Translations under genes and position numbers: made by a program | Assembly (NCBI RefSeq): GCF_002261335.1 | Contig: NZ_NEVL01000003.1 | Location: 1,240,001 to 1,304,000, forward strand | Source of the DNA: Bordetella genomosp. 1 | GTDB taxonomy: Bacteria; Pseudomonadota; Gammaproteobacteria; Burkholderiales; Burkholderiaceae_B | Reading direction: 5' to 3' | Length of the DNA: 64,000 bases | Shown: positions 44,877-53,122 of the stretch, piece by piece | Numbering within the stretch: the first letter of the stretch is position 1 | Layout of the letters: each line of letters opens with the position of its first letter | The notes under the pieces: generated by a model | The model's input: only the letters and a program-made list of their open reading frames with translations | What the model was told of the DNA's origin: nothing | The model's database searches: none

Positions 44877-45312
44877 GTCGTCCTCCCCGTTTACCGGGAT
44901 TTGTGTCCAGGAGAAACAGAGTTTTAACATTAATACGGCACATATTTCAATTTGATATTTAAACGTAACAAATACGCCCAATGTTCCGATGAATTTACAA
45001 ACAGTCATCGAAATGGGTAACCAAGCGTCGCATCCTCCTGAAAACGGCACGTCGCCGGGGCTCGGAGATACACCCTCCGGGATGCTTGCCGCTCGGCACG
45101 ACTACCGAAACTCGGACAGCTGCAACGCGCCGGCCCGAAGCAATCCGCTGACGAGCGCGCGCCCTTCCCGCCCGCGTCGCGCCGGCGAGCGACATATGGG
45201 AGAAGGCGGAGGGAGGTCGAGATCGAGCGAGCGGAGGACGCGCTTCAAAGACCGGCGCCGCGCGCGATAGCCTGCTCGGCACGTCTCAGTCGCTCGACGC
45301 CACGCGCCTCAG
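44877..45312. other. 436-bp intergenic region upstream of the envelope cassette
   Basis: No convincing gene. The part nearest the cassette (about 44910-45010) is strongly AT-rich against the window and includes aatttgatatttaaacg. It is the likely leftward promoter region, with TTGAAA at 44951-44946 as a possible -35. The rest (45050-45312) is ordinary GC-rich DNA; a 93-codon frame there has no Shine-Dalgarno sequence and poor codon use. Confidence 0.5.
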
Positions 45313-45354
45313 CGGCCTGCAAACAAAAAGCCACCCCGAGGGGTGGCTTTTTGG
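45313..45354. terminator. Terminator of the methylglyoxal synthase gene, copy 2 of a 42-bp exact repeat
   Basis: Same 42 bases as 41413-41454, exactly 3,900 bp away and in the same orientation. The hairpin stem (45325-45336 with 45341-45352) has A5/T5 flanks and lies 12 bp behind the stop at 45367. Confidence 0.9.
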
Positions 45355-45366
45355 CATTCGGCGCGC

Positions 45367-46254
45367 TCAGGCGGCGGCGCGCTTGCGCACCGCGTCGGCC
45401 CAGCGTCGCGCCACGGTGGGCGACGTGGCGCACGCGGCCGATTGCGTGACCACGCGCACGGCACGCTCGAGCAGCTGGATGTCGGCCTCGTGCTGGCGTG
45501 CCACGTGCGGGTCTTCGAAGAAGATCACGCGCTGGCACTGATGCTCGAGCACCAGCTCGGCGATCTGGGCGTCGCCGCCGAGCGGGCCGCTGAGATAGCG
45601 ATGCACCCAGGGCTTGTCCTTGGGCCAGCCGCGCGACCAGGCCAGCTCGTTCAGGCGGCCGCCGGTGGTGCCGGTGGCGACACGACGGGAAAACTGCGAC
45701 AGCACGTCGAAGTACGCGTCGGCGAAGGCCACCATCTCATCCTTCAGCGCATCGTGCGAGATCAGCGCGAGCGTCTGCCCGTCGAAATGGAAATAACGCG
45801 ACAGCGCGGGATCCGGGGCGAGTCCGGCGTGCACGCGCTCGATCTCGATCCACTCGATGGCGCCGGCCAGCGTGGAGATGAAGGGCCGGCCATGCGTGAT
45901 GCACTGGCGCTTGAGCGCGAGCGCCTCGGGAAAGATCGACGACGGGTCGACCGGGTCGATCAGGTAGATCGCGCCGTCGAACGGCGCCTCGCCGTCACGG
46001 CCCTCGGTGACGCGCGCCACCAGCTTCATCAGCCCGCCCTCGCGCCCATACGGGTAGCGGATCAGGCCGTTGTAGCCCTGCAGCATGCCCTCGCGCACGA
46101 TGGCGTCGTGGGTGCGGCCCACCGTGTGCAGCTGGACGCCCATCTCGCGGATGGTGGCCGAACAGGCGCGCAGCCAGGTGAACAGGGCCGCGTCGGGCGT
46201 TTCGTGATGGAGTCGGTTGGCGGCGAGGCCAAAGCGCAGGCGGGGAGCGGTCAT
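45367..46254 (-). CDS. mgsA: Methylglyoxal synthase with a second, degenerate MGS-like half
   Basis: Converts dihydroxyacetone phosphate to methylglyoxal and phosphate. The protein is 295 aa, about twice E. coli MgsA (152). The C-terminal half (about 160-295) is a complete MGS domain: SHD (Asp168), the phosphate-binding TGTTG (194-198), the catalytic Asp in SGPLGGD (Asp228) and His255 in ARQHEADI. The N-terminal half (5-135) follows the same order but with lost residues: GRTHD (46-50) for GTTG, YGREGG for the GGD motif, then DGAIYLIDP and RPFISTLAGAIEW. It may be a fused pseudo-domain with a regulatory or structural role. The start ATG at 46254 has no clear Shine-Dalgarno sequence. Confidence 0.85.
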   Translation of the reverse strand: MTAPRLRFGLAANRLHHETPDAALFTWLRACSATIREMGVQLHTVGRTHDAIVREGMLQGYNGLIRYPYGREGGLMKLVARVTEGRDGEAPFDGAIYLIDPVDPSSIFPEALALKRQCITHGRPFISTLAGAIEWIEIERVHAGLAPDPALSRYFHFDGQTLALISHDALKDEMVAFADAYFDVLSQFSRRVATGTTGGRLNELAWSRGWPKDKPWVHRYLSGPLGGDAQIAELVLEHQCQRVIFFEDPHVARQHEADIQLLERAVRVVTQSAACATSPTVARRWADAVRKRAAA

Positions 46255-46460
46255 GGACGGAACACGAGGAATGAGGGCGGCGCGGAGCCGGCGGCGCAGG
46301 CGCGCGGGCGAGCCTGCCTGCCGATGATACCGCCAGGACGATGACAGCGCGCAACCGCGCGCGCCAGGTCCCGCATTGCGGGAAGGTGCGACCGCAGGTG
46401 CGGCCGCCGGTGCGGCTGCAGGTGCCCCCGCAGGCGCGGCGGCGGACCCGCAAAGCACAA

Positions 46461-46479
46461 GGCCCCGCGCGGCGGGGCC
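46461..46479 (-). terminator. Terminator of the isc operon
   Basis: An 8-bp GC stem (46461-46468 with 46472-46479), loop GCG. Read leftward it is followed by TTGTGCTTTG. It lies 24 bp past the iscX stop. Confidence 0.65.
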
Positions 46480-46503
46480 CTGCTGTCCTGCGGCCTGCGA
46501 GGC

Positions 46504-46698
46504 TCAGTCGGCCTCGTCGATCCAGGCCTGCTGGATGGCCTCGAGGATCTTCTCGCCGCTGTGCGCGGGATCATCGTTGAAGCCGGGCAGCGCCAGCACC
46601 CAGGCGCGCAGCTGCGTGAAGCGCACCGTGGCGGGATCCACGTCGGGGTGCGTGTCGACCAGGGCGGCCGCAATCTCGTAGGTGTCGACCCACTTCAT
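46504..46698 (-). CDS. iscX: IscX (YfhJ) iron-sulfur assembly accessory protein
   Basis: A 64-aa acidic protein, last gene of the isc operon. It matches IscX throughout: MKWVDTYEIAAAL, then PDVDPATVRFTQLRAWVLALPGFNDDP and EKILEAIQQAWIDEAD. E. coli IscX is 66 aa, binds IscS and may modulate cysteine desulfurase or bring iron. The fdx stop is 1 bp from its start. Confidence 0.95.
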   Translation of the reverse strand: MKWVDTYEIAAALVDTHPDVDPATVRFTQLRAWVLALPGFNDDPAHSGEKILEAIQQAWIDEAD

Positions 46699-46699
46699 G

Positions 46700-47041
46700 T
46701 CAGTGATCTTCCTTGGCGTGATTGATGGTGTACTTCGGAATCTCGACGGTCAGGTCCGCATCTTCGATGATGGCCTGGCACGACAGGCGCGAGCTGGAGG
46801 TCAGGCCCCAGGCCTTGTCGAGCAGATCCTCTTCGGCGTCGGTGGCGTCTTCGAGCGAGGACAGCCCCTGGCGCACGATCACGTGGCAGGTCGTACACGC
46901 ACAGGAGAGCTCGCACGCGTGGTCGATGTCGACGTCGTTGTCGAGCATCACGCGGCAGATCGACACGCCCTTGGGCGCGTTCTCGATCACCTTGCCTTCG
47001 GGGCAGATCTCGGGATGGGGCAGTATGGTCAGTTTGGGCAT
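46700..47041 (-). CDS. fdx: Isc-type 2Fe-2S ferredoxin
   Basis: A 113-aa adrenodoxin-like ferredoxin that gives electrons to cluster assembly on IscU. Ligands are Cys43, Cys49, Cys52 (C-x5-C-x2-C) and Cys88, with an extra Cys47 between. The C-terminal NHAKEDH tail is family-like. It lies 7 bp behind hscA and 1 bp before iscX. Length and motif agree with E. coli Fdx (111 aa). Confidence 0.97.
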   Translation of the reverse strand: MPKLTILPHPEICPEGKVIENAPKGVSICRVMLDNDVDIDHACELSCACTTCHVIVRQGLSSLEDATDAEEDLLDKAWGLTSSSRLSCQAIIEDADLTVEIPKYTINHAKEDH

Positions 47042-47048
47042 AACGGTA

Positions 47049-48911
47049 TCAGGCGAGTTCGTCGAGGTTGCGGCCAGCCAGCGCGGCGCGGATGCTGCGG
47101 TCCATGCGGCGTGCGGCGAAGTCTTCGGTCGCATCCGACAGCGCCTGCACGGCGGCACGCACCGCGTCGACGTCGTCGGCATTGCGCGCGGCGGATGCGC
47201 CGGCCAGCGCCGCGTCCACCCGTTCGCGCTCGGCCGCATCGAGCAGATCGCCGTCGACGGCCAGCGCGGCCGTGACCGACTCCACCAGCTGCGCCGCCTC
47301 GACTTGTTGCTCGCGCAACATCCGGGCGCGAGCATCGGCATCCGCCTGCGACACGCCTTCGGACAGCATGCGCGTGATTTCGTCGTCGGACAGGCCATAG
47401 GAGGGTTTGACGGTGACCGCGGCTTCGACACCGGTGCTCTGCTCGCGCGCCGTCACGCTCAATAGTCCGTCCGCATCGACCTGGAAGGTCACACGGATAC
47501 GCGCGGCGCCCGCCACCATGGGCGGAATGCCGCGCAGCTCGAAGCGCGCCAGCGAACGGCAATCCGACACCAGGTCGCGCTCGCCCTGCACCACGTGCAC
47601 GCTCATGGCGCTCTGGCCGTCCTTGAACGTGGTGAATTCCTGCGCGCGCGCCACGGGAATGGTGCTGTTGCGCGGGATGACGCGCTCGACCAGCCCGCCC
47701 ATGGTCTCGAGACCGAGCGACAGCGGCGTGACGTCGAGCAGCAGCCAGTCTTCGCCCGGCGCGCGATTGCCCGCCAGCAGATTGGCCTGCAGGGCGGCGC
47801 CCAGCGCCACCACCTGGTCGGGATCCTGGTCCACCAGCGGCTCGGTGCCGAACAGGCCGCCGACGGCCTGGCGCACCACGGGCATGCGCGTCGCGCCGCC
47901 CACCATCACCACGCCCTTGACCTCGTTCACGGCCAGGCCGGCGTCGCGCAAGGCGCGGCGCGCCGCGTCCAGCGTGCGCGCGACCAGCGGCTGCGACCAT
48001 TGTTCGAACTCGGCGCGCGAGACCGGCTGCGCCACGGCGCGGCCATCGGCCAGCGTCAGGCCGAGCGTGACGGTGTCGGCGTCGGTGAGCGCCTCGCGCG
48101 CCTGCCTTGCGGCCACCAGCAACGCGCGGCGCTCGCCCAGCGACAGCTCGCCGAGCTGCTGCGCGTCCTGCACCCTGGCCGAGATCAGCGCATCGAAATC
48201 GTCGCCGCCCAGCGCGGTGTCGCCGCCGGTGGCGATCACCTCGAACACGCCCTTGGTCAGGCGCAGGACCGAGATGTCGAAGGTGCCGCCACCCAGGTCA
48301 TAGACCGCGTACACGCCCTCGGCGGCCTGGTCCAGCCCGTAGGCGATGGCGGCCGCGGTCGGTTCGTTGAGCAGGCGCAGCACATTGAGGCCGGCCAGCT
48401 TCGCGGCGTCGCGCGTCGCCTGGCGCTGCGCGTCGTCGAAATAGGCCGGTACCGTGATGACGGCGCCCACGAGGTCGTCGCCCAGCACGTCTTCGGCGCG
48501 CTGGCGCAGCACCGCCAGGATCTGCGCCGACACCTCGACCGGGCTGAGATCGCCCTGGCGGGTGCGCAGGCGCACCATGCCGGGCGCGTCGACGAATTCG
48601 TAAGGAGCGCCGCTGGCGCGCGCATCATCGGCCGAGCGGCCCATGAAGCGCTTGACCGACACGATGGTGTTCTGCGGGTCCTGCGTCTGCTGGGCCAACG
48701 CGGCGCGGCCGGTGGTCGCGCCGCCGTCGGCGCGATAGTGCACCGCCGAGGGCAGCAGCACATGGCCATCGGCATCGGGCAGCACTTCGGCGACGCTGCT
48801 GCGCACGGAGGCGACCAGCGAATTGGTCGTGCCGAGGTCGATGCCCACCGCGAGCTTGCGCTGGTGCGGCGCGGGCGAATCACCCGGTTCGGAAATCTGC
48901 AATAAAGCCAT
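47049..48911 (-). CDS. hscA: Hsp70-class Fe-S chaperone HscA
   Basis: A 620-aa specialised Hsp70 that binds the LPPVK loop of IscU and drives cluster transfer. ATPase-domain signatures are [12 protein letters not shown] (23-34), [16 protein letters not shown] and [17 protein letters not shown]. The interdomain linker [13 protein letters not shown] and the substrate domain follow. The N-terminal 20 residues before KLAVGIDLG and the length match E. coli HscA (616). hscB starts 74 bp upstream. Confidence 0.97.
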   Translation of the reverse strand: MALLQISEPGDSPAPHQRKLAVGIDLGTTNSLVASVRSSVAEVLPDADGHVLLPSAVHYRADGGATTGRAALAQQTQDPQNTIVSVKRFMGRSADDARASGAPYEFVDAPGMVRLRTRQGDLSPVEVSAQILAVLRQRAEDVLGDDLVGAVITVPAYFDDAQRQATRDAAKLAGLNVLRLLNEPTAAAIAYGLDQAAEGVYAVYDLGGGTFDISVLRLTKGVFEVIATGGDTALGGDDFDALISARVQDAQQLGELSLGERRALLVAARQAREALTDADTVTLGLTLADGRAVAQPVSRAEFEQWSQPLVARTLDAARRALRDAGLAVNEVKGVVMVGGATRMPVVRQAVGGLFGTEPLVDQDPDQVVALGAALQANLLAGNRAPGEDWLLLDVTPLSLGLETMGGLVERVIPRNSTIPVARAQEFTTFKDGQSAMSVHVVQGERDLVSDCRSLARFELRGIPPMVAGAARIRVTFQVDADGLLSVTAREQSTGVEAAVTVKPSYGLSDDEITRMLSEGVSQADADARARMLREQQVEAAQLVESVTAALAVDGDLLDAAERERVDAALAGASAARNADDVDAVRAAVQALSDATEDFAARRMDRSIRAALAGRNLDELA

Positions 48912-48985
48912 GTTTCTGTGGAAAGTTTTTTAGGCCTGGCACCGGGCCGCCCGCCACTGCGGCGACGCGCCCGGCGCGGCGCGCC

Positions 48986-49498
48986 TCAGGCAAGCGGACG
49001 CGCGGCGGCCAGTTCCTGGGCAATTTTCTCGATGAACATCCACTCGCGCACGCGCGCACCGGCAGCCGTGTAATCCTGGCGGACGTCGAGCAGCTCGGTG
49101 AGCGTGGCGCGCATCTCGGCGCGCGCTGCGCCCAGCTCGCGCTCGAGCGTGGCGGCCGCCTCGGGATCCTGGCGCGCGTCGTCGAGCATCTCGCGCCACG
49201 TCATCTGCTGCATCAGGAACGCTGGCGCCATGGCCGTGTTGCTCTCGGTCTGCAGGTCGATGCCGGCCTGCTCGACCAGATAACGCGCCCGCAACAGCGG
49301 ATCGCGCAGCTGGCGGTAGGCTTCGTTGGCGCGCGCGGCCCACTGCATCGCCACGCGGCGCTCGGCGGCGCTCGCGGTGGCGTAGCGGTCGGGGTGCACG
49401 CGCGCGGCGACCGTGCGCCAGGCCTGCTCCAGGCCGGCCTCGTCCAGCGCGAAGCGCTGCGGCAGCCCGAACAGGCTGAAGTGGTCGTCGCCGGCCAT
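48986..49498 (-). CDS. hscB: J-protein co-chaperone HscB
   Basis: A 170-aa partner that delivers IscU to HscA. The J domain (about 1-75) has the HPD motif at 35-37 in ARVHPDRYA, and the C-terminal three-helix bundle (about 90-170) begins near FLMQQMTWREMLDDAR, as in HscB. The start ATG at 49498 shares one base with the iscA stop (TAATG), so translation is coupled. E. coli HscB is 171 aa. Confidence 0.96.
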   Translation of the reverse strand: MAGDDHFSLFGLPQRFALDEAGLEQAWRTVAARVHPDRYATASAAERRVAMQWAARANEAYRQLRDPLLRARYLVEQAGIDLQTESNTAMAPAFLMQQMTWREMLDDARQDPEAAATLERELGAARAEMRATLTELLDVRQDYTAAGARVREWMFIEKIAQELAAARPLA

Positions 49499-49821
49499 TA
49501 CACCGTGAACGACTCGCCGCAACCGCAGCTCGCCTTCTCGTTCGGGTTCTGGAACTTGAAGCCTTCGTTCAGCCCTTCGCGCGCGTAGTCGAGCTCGGTG
49601 CCGTCGATGTAGGGCATGCTCTTGGGATCGACGAACACCTTCACGCCGAAACTCTCGAAGACCTGGTCTTCGGCCTGCACTTCATCCACATACTCGAGCT
49701 TGTACGCCATGCCGGAGCAACCCGTCGTGCGCACGCCCAGCCGCAGCCCGATACCCTTGCCGCGCTTCTGGAGATAGCGGCCGATATGGTTGGCCGCCTG
49801 TTGGGTCAGCGTGATGGCCAT
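49498..49821 (-). CDS. iscA: A-type iron-sulfur carrier IscA
   Basis: A 107-aa A-type carrier that takes clusters, especially 4Fe-4S, to target proteins. The three conserved cysteines are Cys35 (TTGCSGMAY), Cys99 and Cys101 (SCGCGESF). Size and motifs equal E. coli IscA (107). It begins 1 bp after the iscU stop. Confidence 0.97.
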   Translation of the reverse strand: MAITLTQQAANHIGRYLQKRGKGIGLRLGVRTTGCSGMAYKLEYVDEVQAEDQVFESFGVKVFVDPKSMPYIDGTELDYAREGLNEGFKFQNPNEKASCGCGESFTV

Positions 49822-49822
49822 G

Positions 49823-50227
49823 TCAGTCTGCCGTCACGGCCTCGGTGGCGCCGTGCTTGGTCTTGTAGTCCTGGACGGCCGCCTTGATGGCGTCTTCGGC
49901 CAGGATCGAGCAGTGGATCTTCACGGGCGGCAGGGCCAGTTCTTCGGCGATCTGCGTGTTGCGGATGTTGAGCGCTTCGTCGAGCGTCTTGCCCTTGACC
50001 CACTCGGTGACCAGCGAGCTCGAGGCGATCGCCGAGCCGCAGCCGTAGGTCTTGAAACGCGCGTCTTCGATCACGCCGGTGGGGCTGACCTTGATCTGCA
50101 GCTTCATGACGTCGCCACAGGCGGGCGCGCCGACCATGCCGGTGCCGATCGAGTCGTCGCCCTTTTCGAACGAACCCACGTTGCGCGGGTTTTCATAGTG
50201 GTCCAGGACCTTGGTGCTGTATGCCAT
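49823..50227 (-). CDS. iscU: Iron-sulfur cluster scaffold IscU
   Basis: A 134-aa scaffold on which IscS and ferredoxin build 2Fe-2S clusters. Ligands Cys37, Asp39, Cys63 and Cys106 are present, and the HscA recognition loop LPPVK is at 99-103. It has the zinc/cluster site GAPACGDV. The C-terminal six residues are slightly longer than the E. coli protein (128). It lies 51 bp after iscS. Confidence 0.98.
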   Translation of the reverse strand: MAYSTKVLDHYENPRNVGSFEKGDDSIGTGMVGAPACGDVMKLQIKVSPTGVIEDARFKTYGCGSAIASSSLVTEWVKGKTLDEALNIRNTQIAEELALPPVKIHCSILAEDAIKAAVQDYKTKHGATEAVTAD

Positions 50228-50278
50228 GATGTTTCTCCGTATTCTCTTCTGCTGTTTCCGCGGGTGAGCGCCGGGCGC

Positions 50279-51490
50279 TCAGTGCGCCGCCCACTGCACG
50301 CTGTTGAGGTCGATGCCGTCTTGCGCCATCTCCCACAGCGGCGACATGTCGCGCAGCTTGCCGACGCGGCTCTTGAGCAGCTCGATCGTGAAGTCGACTT
50401 CTTCCTGGGTCGTGAAGCGGCCCAGCGTGAAGCGGATCGAGCTGTGCGCGAGCTCGTCGTTGCGGCCCAGGGCGCGCAGGACGTACGAGGGCTCCAGGCT
50501 GGCCGAGGTGCAGGCCGAACCGCTGGAGACGGCCAGTTCCTTGATCGCCATGATCAGGGACTCGCCTTCGACGTAGTTGAAGCTGATGTTCAGGTTATGC
50601 GGCACGCGGCGTTCCATGTCGCCGTTGACGTAGGTCTCTTCGATCTGCGACAGGCCGGCCAGCAGGCGATCGCGCAGCATGCGAACGCGTTCGTTCTCGG
50701 TGCCCATCTCTTCGCGAGCGATGCGGAACGCCTCGCCCATGCCGACGATCTGGTGCGTGGCCAGCGTGCCCGAGCGGAAACCGCGCTCGTGACCGCCGCC
50801 GTGGATCTGCGCTTCGATGCGCACGCGCGGCTTGCGGCGCACGTACAGGGCGCCGATGCCCTTGGGGCCGTAGGTCTTGTGGGCCGAGAACGCCATCAGG
50901 TCGACCTTGAGCTTCTGCAGGTCGATCTCGACCTTGCCGGTGGCCTGCGCCGCGTCGACGTGGAAGATGATGCCCTTCTCGCGGCAGATCTCGCCGATGG
51001 TTTCGATGTCCTGGATGACGCCGATTTCGTTGTTCACCATCATCACCGACACCAGGATCGTGTCGGGGCGCAGCGCCTGCTTGAAGACGTCCAGGTCGAG
51101 CAGACCGTCTTCCTTGACGTCGAGGTAGGTCACCTCGAAGCCCTGGCGCTCGAGTTCGCGACAGGTGTCCAGCACGGCCTTGTGCTCGGTCTTGACGGTG
51201 ATGATGTGCTTGCCGCGTTCGGCGTAGAAATTGGCCGCACCCTTGATCGCCAGGTTGTCGGATTCGGTGGCGCCGGAGGTCCAGATGATCTCGCGCGGAT
51301 CGGCGTTGACCAGCTTCGCCACTTCTTCACGCGCCTTCTCGACGGCCTCTTCCGCATCCCAGCCGAACGCATGGCTGCGCGAGGCGGGATTGCCGAAGTT
51401 GTCGTACAGCCAGGGAATCATTTTTTCGACCACGCGCGGGTCGACCGGCGTCGTTGCCGAATAGTCGAGGTAGATGGGACGATTGCTCAT
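50279..51490 (-). CDS. iscS: Cysteine desulfurase IscS
   Basis: A 403-aa pyridoxal-phosphate enzyme that takes sulfur from cysteine for Fe-S clusters, tRNA thiolation and other uses. The PLP lysine is Lys205 in [10 protein letters not shown], and the persulfide cysteine is Cys327 in SGSACTSAS on the mobile loop. The start [14 protein letters not shown] and [14 protein letters not shown] are typical. E. coli IscS has 404 aa. GGAG precedes the ATG, and the gap to iscR is 16 bp. Confidence 0.98.
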   Translation of the reverse strand: MSNRPIYLDYSATTPVDPRVVEKMIPWLYDNFGNPASRSHAFGWDAEEAVEKAREEVAKLVNADPREIIWTSGATESDNLAIKGAANFYAERGKHIITVKTEHKAVLDTCRELERQGFEVTYLDVKEDGLLDLDVFKQALRPDTILVSVMMVNNEIGVIQDIETIGEICREKGIIFHVDAAQATGKVEIDLQKLKVDLMAFSAHKTYGPKGIGALYVRRKPRVRIEAQIHGGGHERGFRSGTLATHQIVGMGEAFRIAREEMGTENERVRMLRDRLLAGLSQIEETYVNGDMERRVPHNLNISFNYVEGESLIMAIKELAVSSGSACTSASLEPSYVLRALGRNDELAHSSIRFTLGRFTTQEEVDFTIELLKSRVGKLRDMSPLWEMAQDGIDLNSVQWAAH

Positions 51491-51506
51491 GGGGTACTAC
51501 TCCTGC

Positions 51507-52049
51507 TTAGACGGTGGCGTTGGCGGCGACGGTGGTACTGGGCGCATTGGCGGCACTCGCGCCGGCCCCCACACGGTTGACCCGCACCGAACAGCCTTGT
51601 GCTTGATTGTTGGCTTCCTGCAGCTGGCGCACGCGTTGCTGGTCGACCAGGTCCTGGAGCGACACGGAGTCCAGGTAGTCGACCATCTTGCGATTCAGCG
51701 TGGCCCACAGCTCGTGCGTCATGCACTTGCCGGGCTTGCCGTCGTTGCCGCTGGTGCAGTCGCGCTTGCCACCACAGCTGGTGGCGTCGAGCGGCTCGTC
51801 GACGGCGAAGATGATGTCGGCGACCGTGACGTTGCGCGCCAGGCGGGCAAGCGAGTAACCGCCGCCCGGGCCGCGCACGCTGTCCACGAGCTCGTGGCGG
51901 CGCAGCTTGCCGAACAGCTGTTCCAGGTAGGAGAGGGAAATATTCTGGCGCTGGCTGATCGCCGCGAGAGTGACCGGGCCGCTATGTTGCCGCATAGCCA
52001 GATCGATCATGGCAGTCACGGCGAAACGCCCTTTGGTAGTTAGCCGCAT
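51507..52049 (-). CDS. iscR: Fe-S cluster-responsive regulator IscR
   Basis: A 180-aa Rrf2-family repressor of the isc operon that senses Fe-S sufficiency through a 2Fe-2S cluster. The start is the ATG at 52049 (MRLTTKGRFAVTAM), as in all IscR. The recognition helix region SLSYLEQLFGKLRRHELV is at 38-55. Cluster ligands are Cys92, Cys98 and Cys109 with His112. The second spacing (C-x10-C) is five residues longer than the C-x5-C of E. coli. The C-terminal tail from about 150 is Ala/Asn-rich and likely disordered. Operator sites lie upstream. Confidence 0.96.
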   Translation of the reverse strand: MRLTTKGRFAVTAMIDLAMRQHSGPVTLAAISQRQNISLSYLEQLFGKLRRHELVDSVRGPGGGYSLARLARNVTVADIIFAVDEPLDATSCGGKRDCTSGNDGKPGKCMTHELWATLNRKMVDYLDSVSLQDLVDQQRVRQLQEANNQAQGCSVRVNRVGAGASAANAPSTTVAANATV

Positions 52050-52120
52050 GGTAGGTTTCCTGAATCCGTTTGAGCACCCTGCCCGCCCGGGCCACTGGGG
52101 CGGGGACGGCGGGAAAGCCA

Positions 52121-52174
52121 ATACTTGAGTAATTGCCTCAAGTATACCAAATTCCCGAGTAAATTGCTAAGTAT
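52121..52174 (-). promoter_or_regulatory. iscR promoter with two candidate IscR type 1 sites
   Basis: Site B (52121-52145) is a perfect inverted repeat with 9-bp arms ATACTTGAG and CTCAAGTAT around a 7-bp centre, close to the IscR type 1 motif. Site A (52151-52174) is an imperfect relative: ATTCCCGAG, then CTAAGTAT. Between them an extended -10 reads TGG-TATACT leftward (hexamer 52146-52141), with a weak -35 at 52169-52164. This is the layout of an IscR-autorepressed promoter. Confidence 0.75.
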
Positions 52175-52183
52175 CTCGGCCGG

Positions 52184-52207
52184 AAAAAACCGCGCTCAAG
52201 GCGCGGT
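52184..52207 (-). terminator. Terminator of the tyrosine phosphatase gene
   Basis: Stem ACCGCGC (52207-52201 read leftward) with GCGCGGT (52195-52189), a 5-base loop and a T6 tract. It lies 47 bp after the phosphatase stop and immediately upstream of the IscR sites, insulating the two units. Confidence 0.9.
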
Positions 52208-52253
52208 CGGGAATGCGTGAGAGGCACCCAAGGGCGCCCCTGGGCAAACCGGA

Positions 52254-52742
52254 TCAGGCGGCCTGGTATTGCGTGGCGCGCTTGCGCACCAGCTCCAGCA
52301 CACCCTGACAGGCATCTTCGAGATAATCGAGCACCTTGCCGAAACCTTCCGGACCACCGTAATAGGGGTCGGGCACGGTGGCCTCTTCGAATTCGTTGGC
52401 GAAGCGCATCAGCAGCATGAGCTTGTGCTGATAGGCCTTCGGGCACTGCTGCTGCAGCGCCGACAGATTGTCCCAGTCCATGGCGAGGATCAGGTCGTAG
52501 TCGCGGAAGTCTTCCGCGGTCACCTGACGCGCTTCGCACTGGCTGATGTCGTAGCCGCGCTTGCGGGCAGCGGCCTGGGCCCGGGCATCCGGGGCTTCGC
52601 CGATGTGGAAGGCATGCGTGGCAGCGGAATCAACCCGCACGACGTCGGCAAGCCCGGCGTCGGCCACCAGATGGCGGAACACACCTTCTGCGCTCGGCGA
52701 GCGACAGATATTGCCCATGCAAACGAAAAGTACCTTGGTCAT
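52254..52742 (-). CDS. Low-molecular-weight protein-tyrosine phosphatase
   Basis: A 162-aa phosphatase. The P-loop C-x5-R is Cys8 to Arg14 (VCMGNICRS) near the N-terminus, and the general acid is Asp125 in VPDPYYGG with its two tyrosines. Two adjacent ATGs (52742, 52745) are possible starts; I use the inner one. It resembles the eukaryote-like, housekeeping LMW-PTP branch, and is not beside capsule or Wzc-type kinase genes. It ends before iscR, an order common in related genera. Confidence 0.95.
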   Translation of the reverse strand: MTKVLFVCMGNICRSPSAEGVFRHLVADAGLADVVRVDSAATHAFHIGEAPDARAQAAARKRGYDISQCEARQVTAEDFRDYDLILAMDWDNLSALQQQCPKAYQHKLMLLMRFANEFEEATVPDPYYGGPEGFGKVLDYLEDACQGVLELVRKRATQYQAA

Positions 52743-53122
52743 CATGGTGTCAAGTGTGCGGGAAAACCCGGAATTTAGCAAGCTTTTTTTGCGGTTTGAT
52801 GGCGATTGTACGGGCCCGCCGACTAGCCATTTTTTTATTGAGAAACAATGGCTTATGCGCATTACCTGAATTGAATTCAGGATTGAAACCGGCCCCGTTT
52901 TACCCGTATGTTGTGACATCCATACAAAGCGCTGCAAACCACCCTACAAGCACCGAAATTCAGCAACTTGTCAGCTGAAGATGCGGGCGACGGTCGGGTT
53001 TTCAAGGCCGGGAGTGCCTCTCGCCCTGCCCGCCGCCGCGATCCCGTTCGGCCTCGCGCTCAAGTACGACCGCGGCGGCGCGCCGGAGTTCAGCCGCGCC
53101 GCCGCCGTCGCGATCGGCGCGA
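52743..53122. other. 380-bp intergenic region between the phosphatase and uvrB genes
   Basis: No gene seen. The stretch 52770-52970 is AT-rich for this genome. It includes AGCCATT (52825-52831) with its exact complement at 52847-52853 around a T-rich loop, and a leftward TACAAT (52810-52805) that could be the phosphatase -10. The right third, next to the uvrB stop, is GC-rich and unremarkable. Confidence 0.5.

Noticed and set aside
44989-45270. 93-codon frame in the intergenic region upstream of the envelope cassette
   Set aside because: No Shine-Dalgarno sequence, atypical composition and no recognisable protein features.
46390-46445. Short GC-rich repeats of the type GCAGGTGCGGCC upstream of the methylglyoxal synthase gene
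   Set aside because: Irregular units with several mismatches; low-complexity GC sequence rather than an ordered array.
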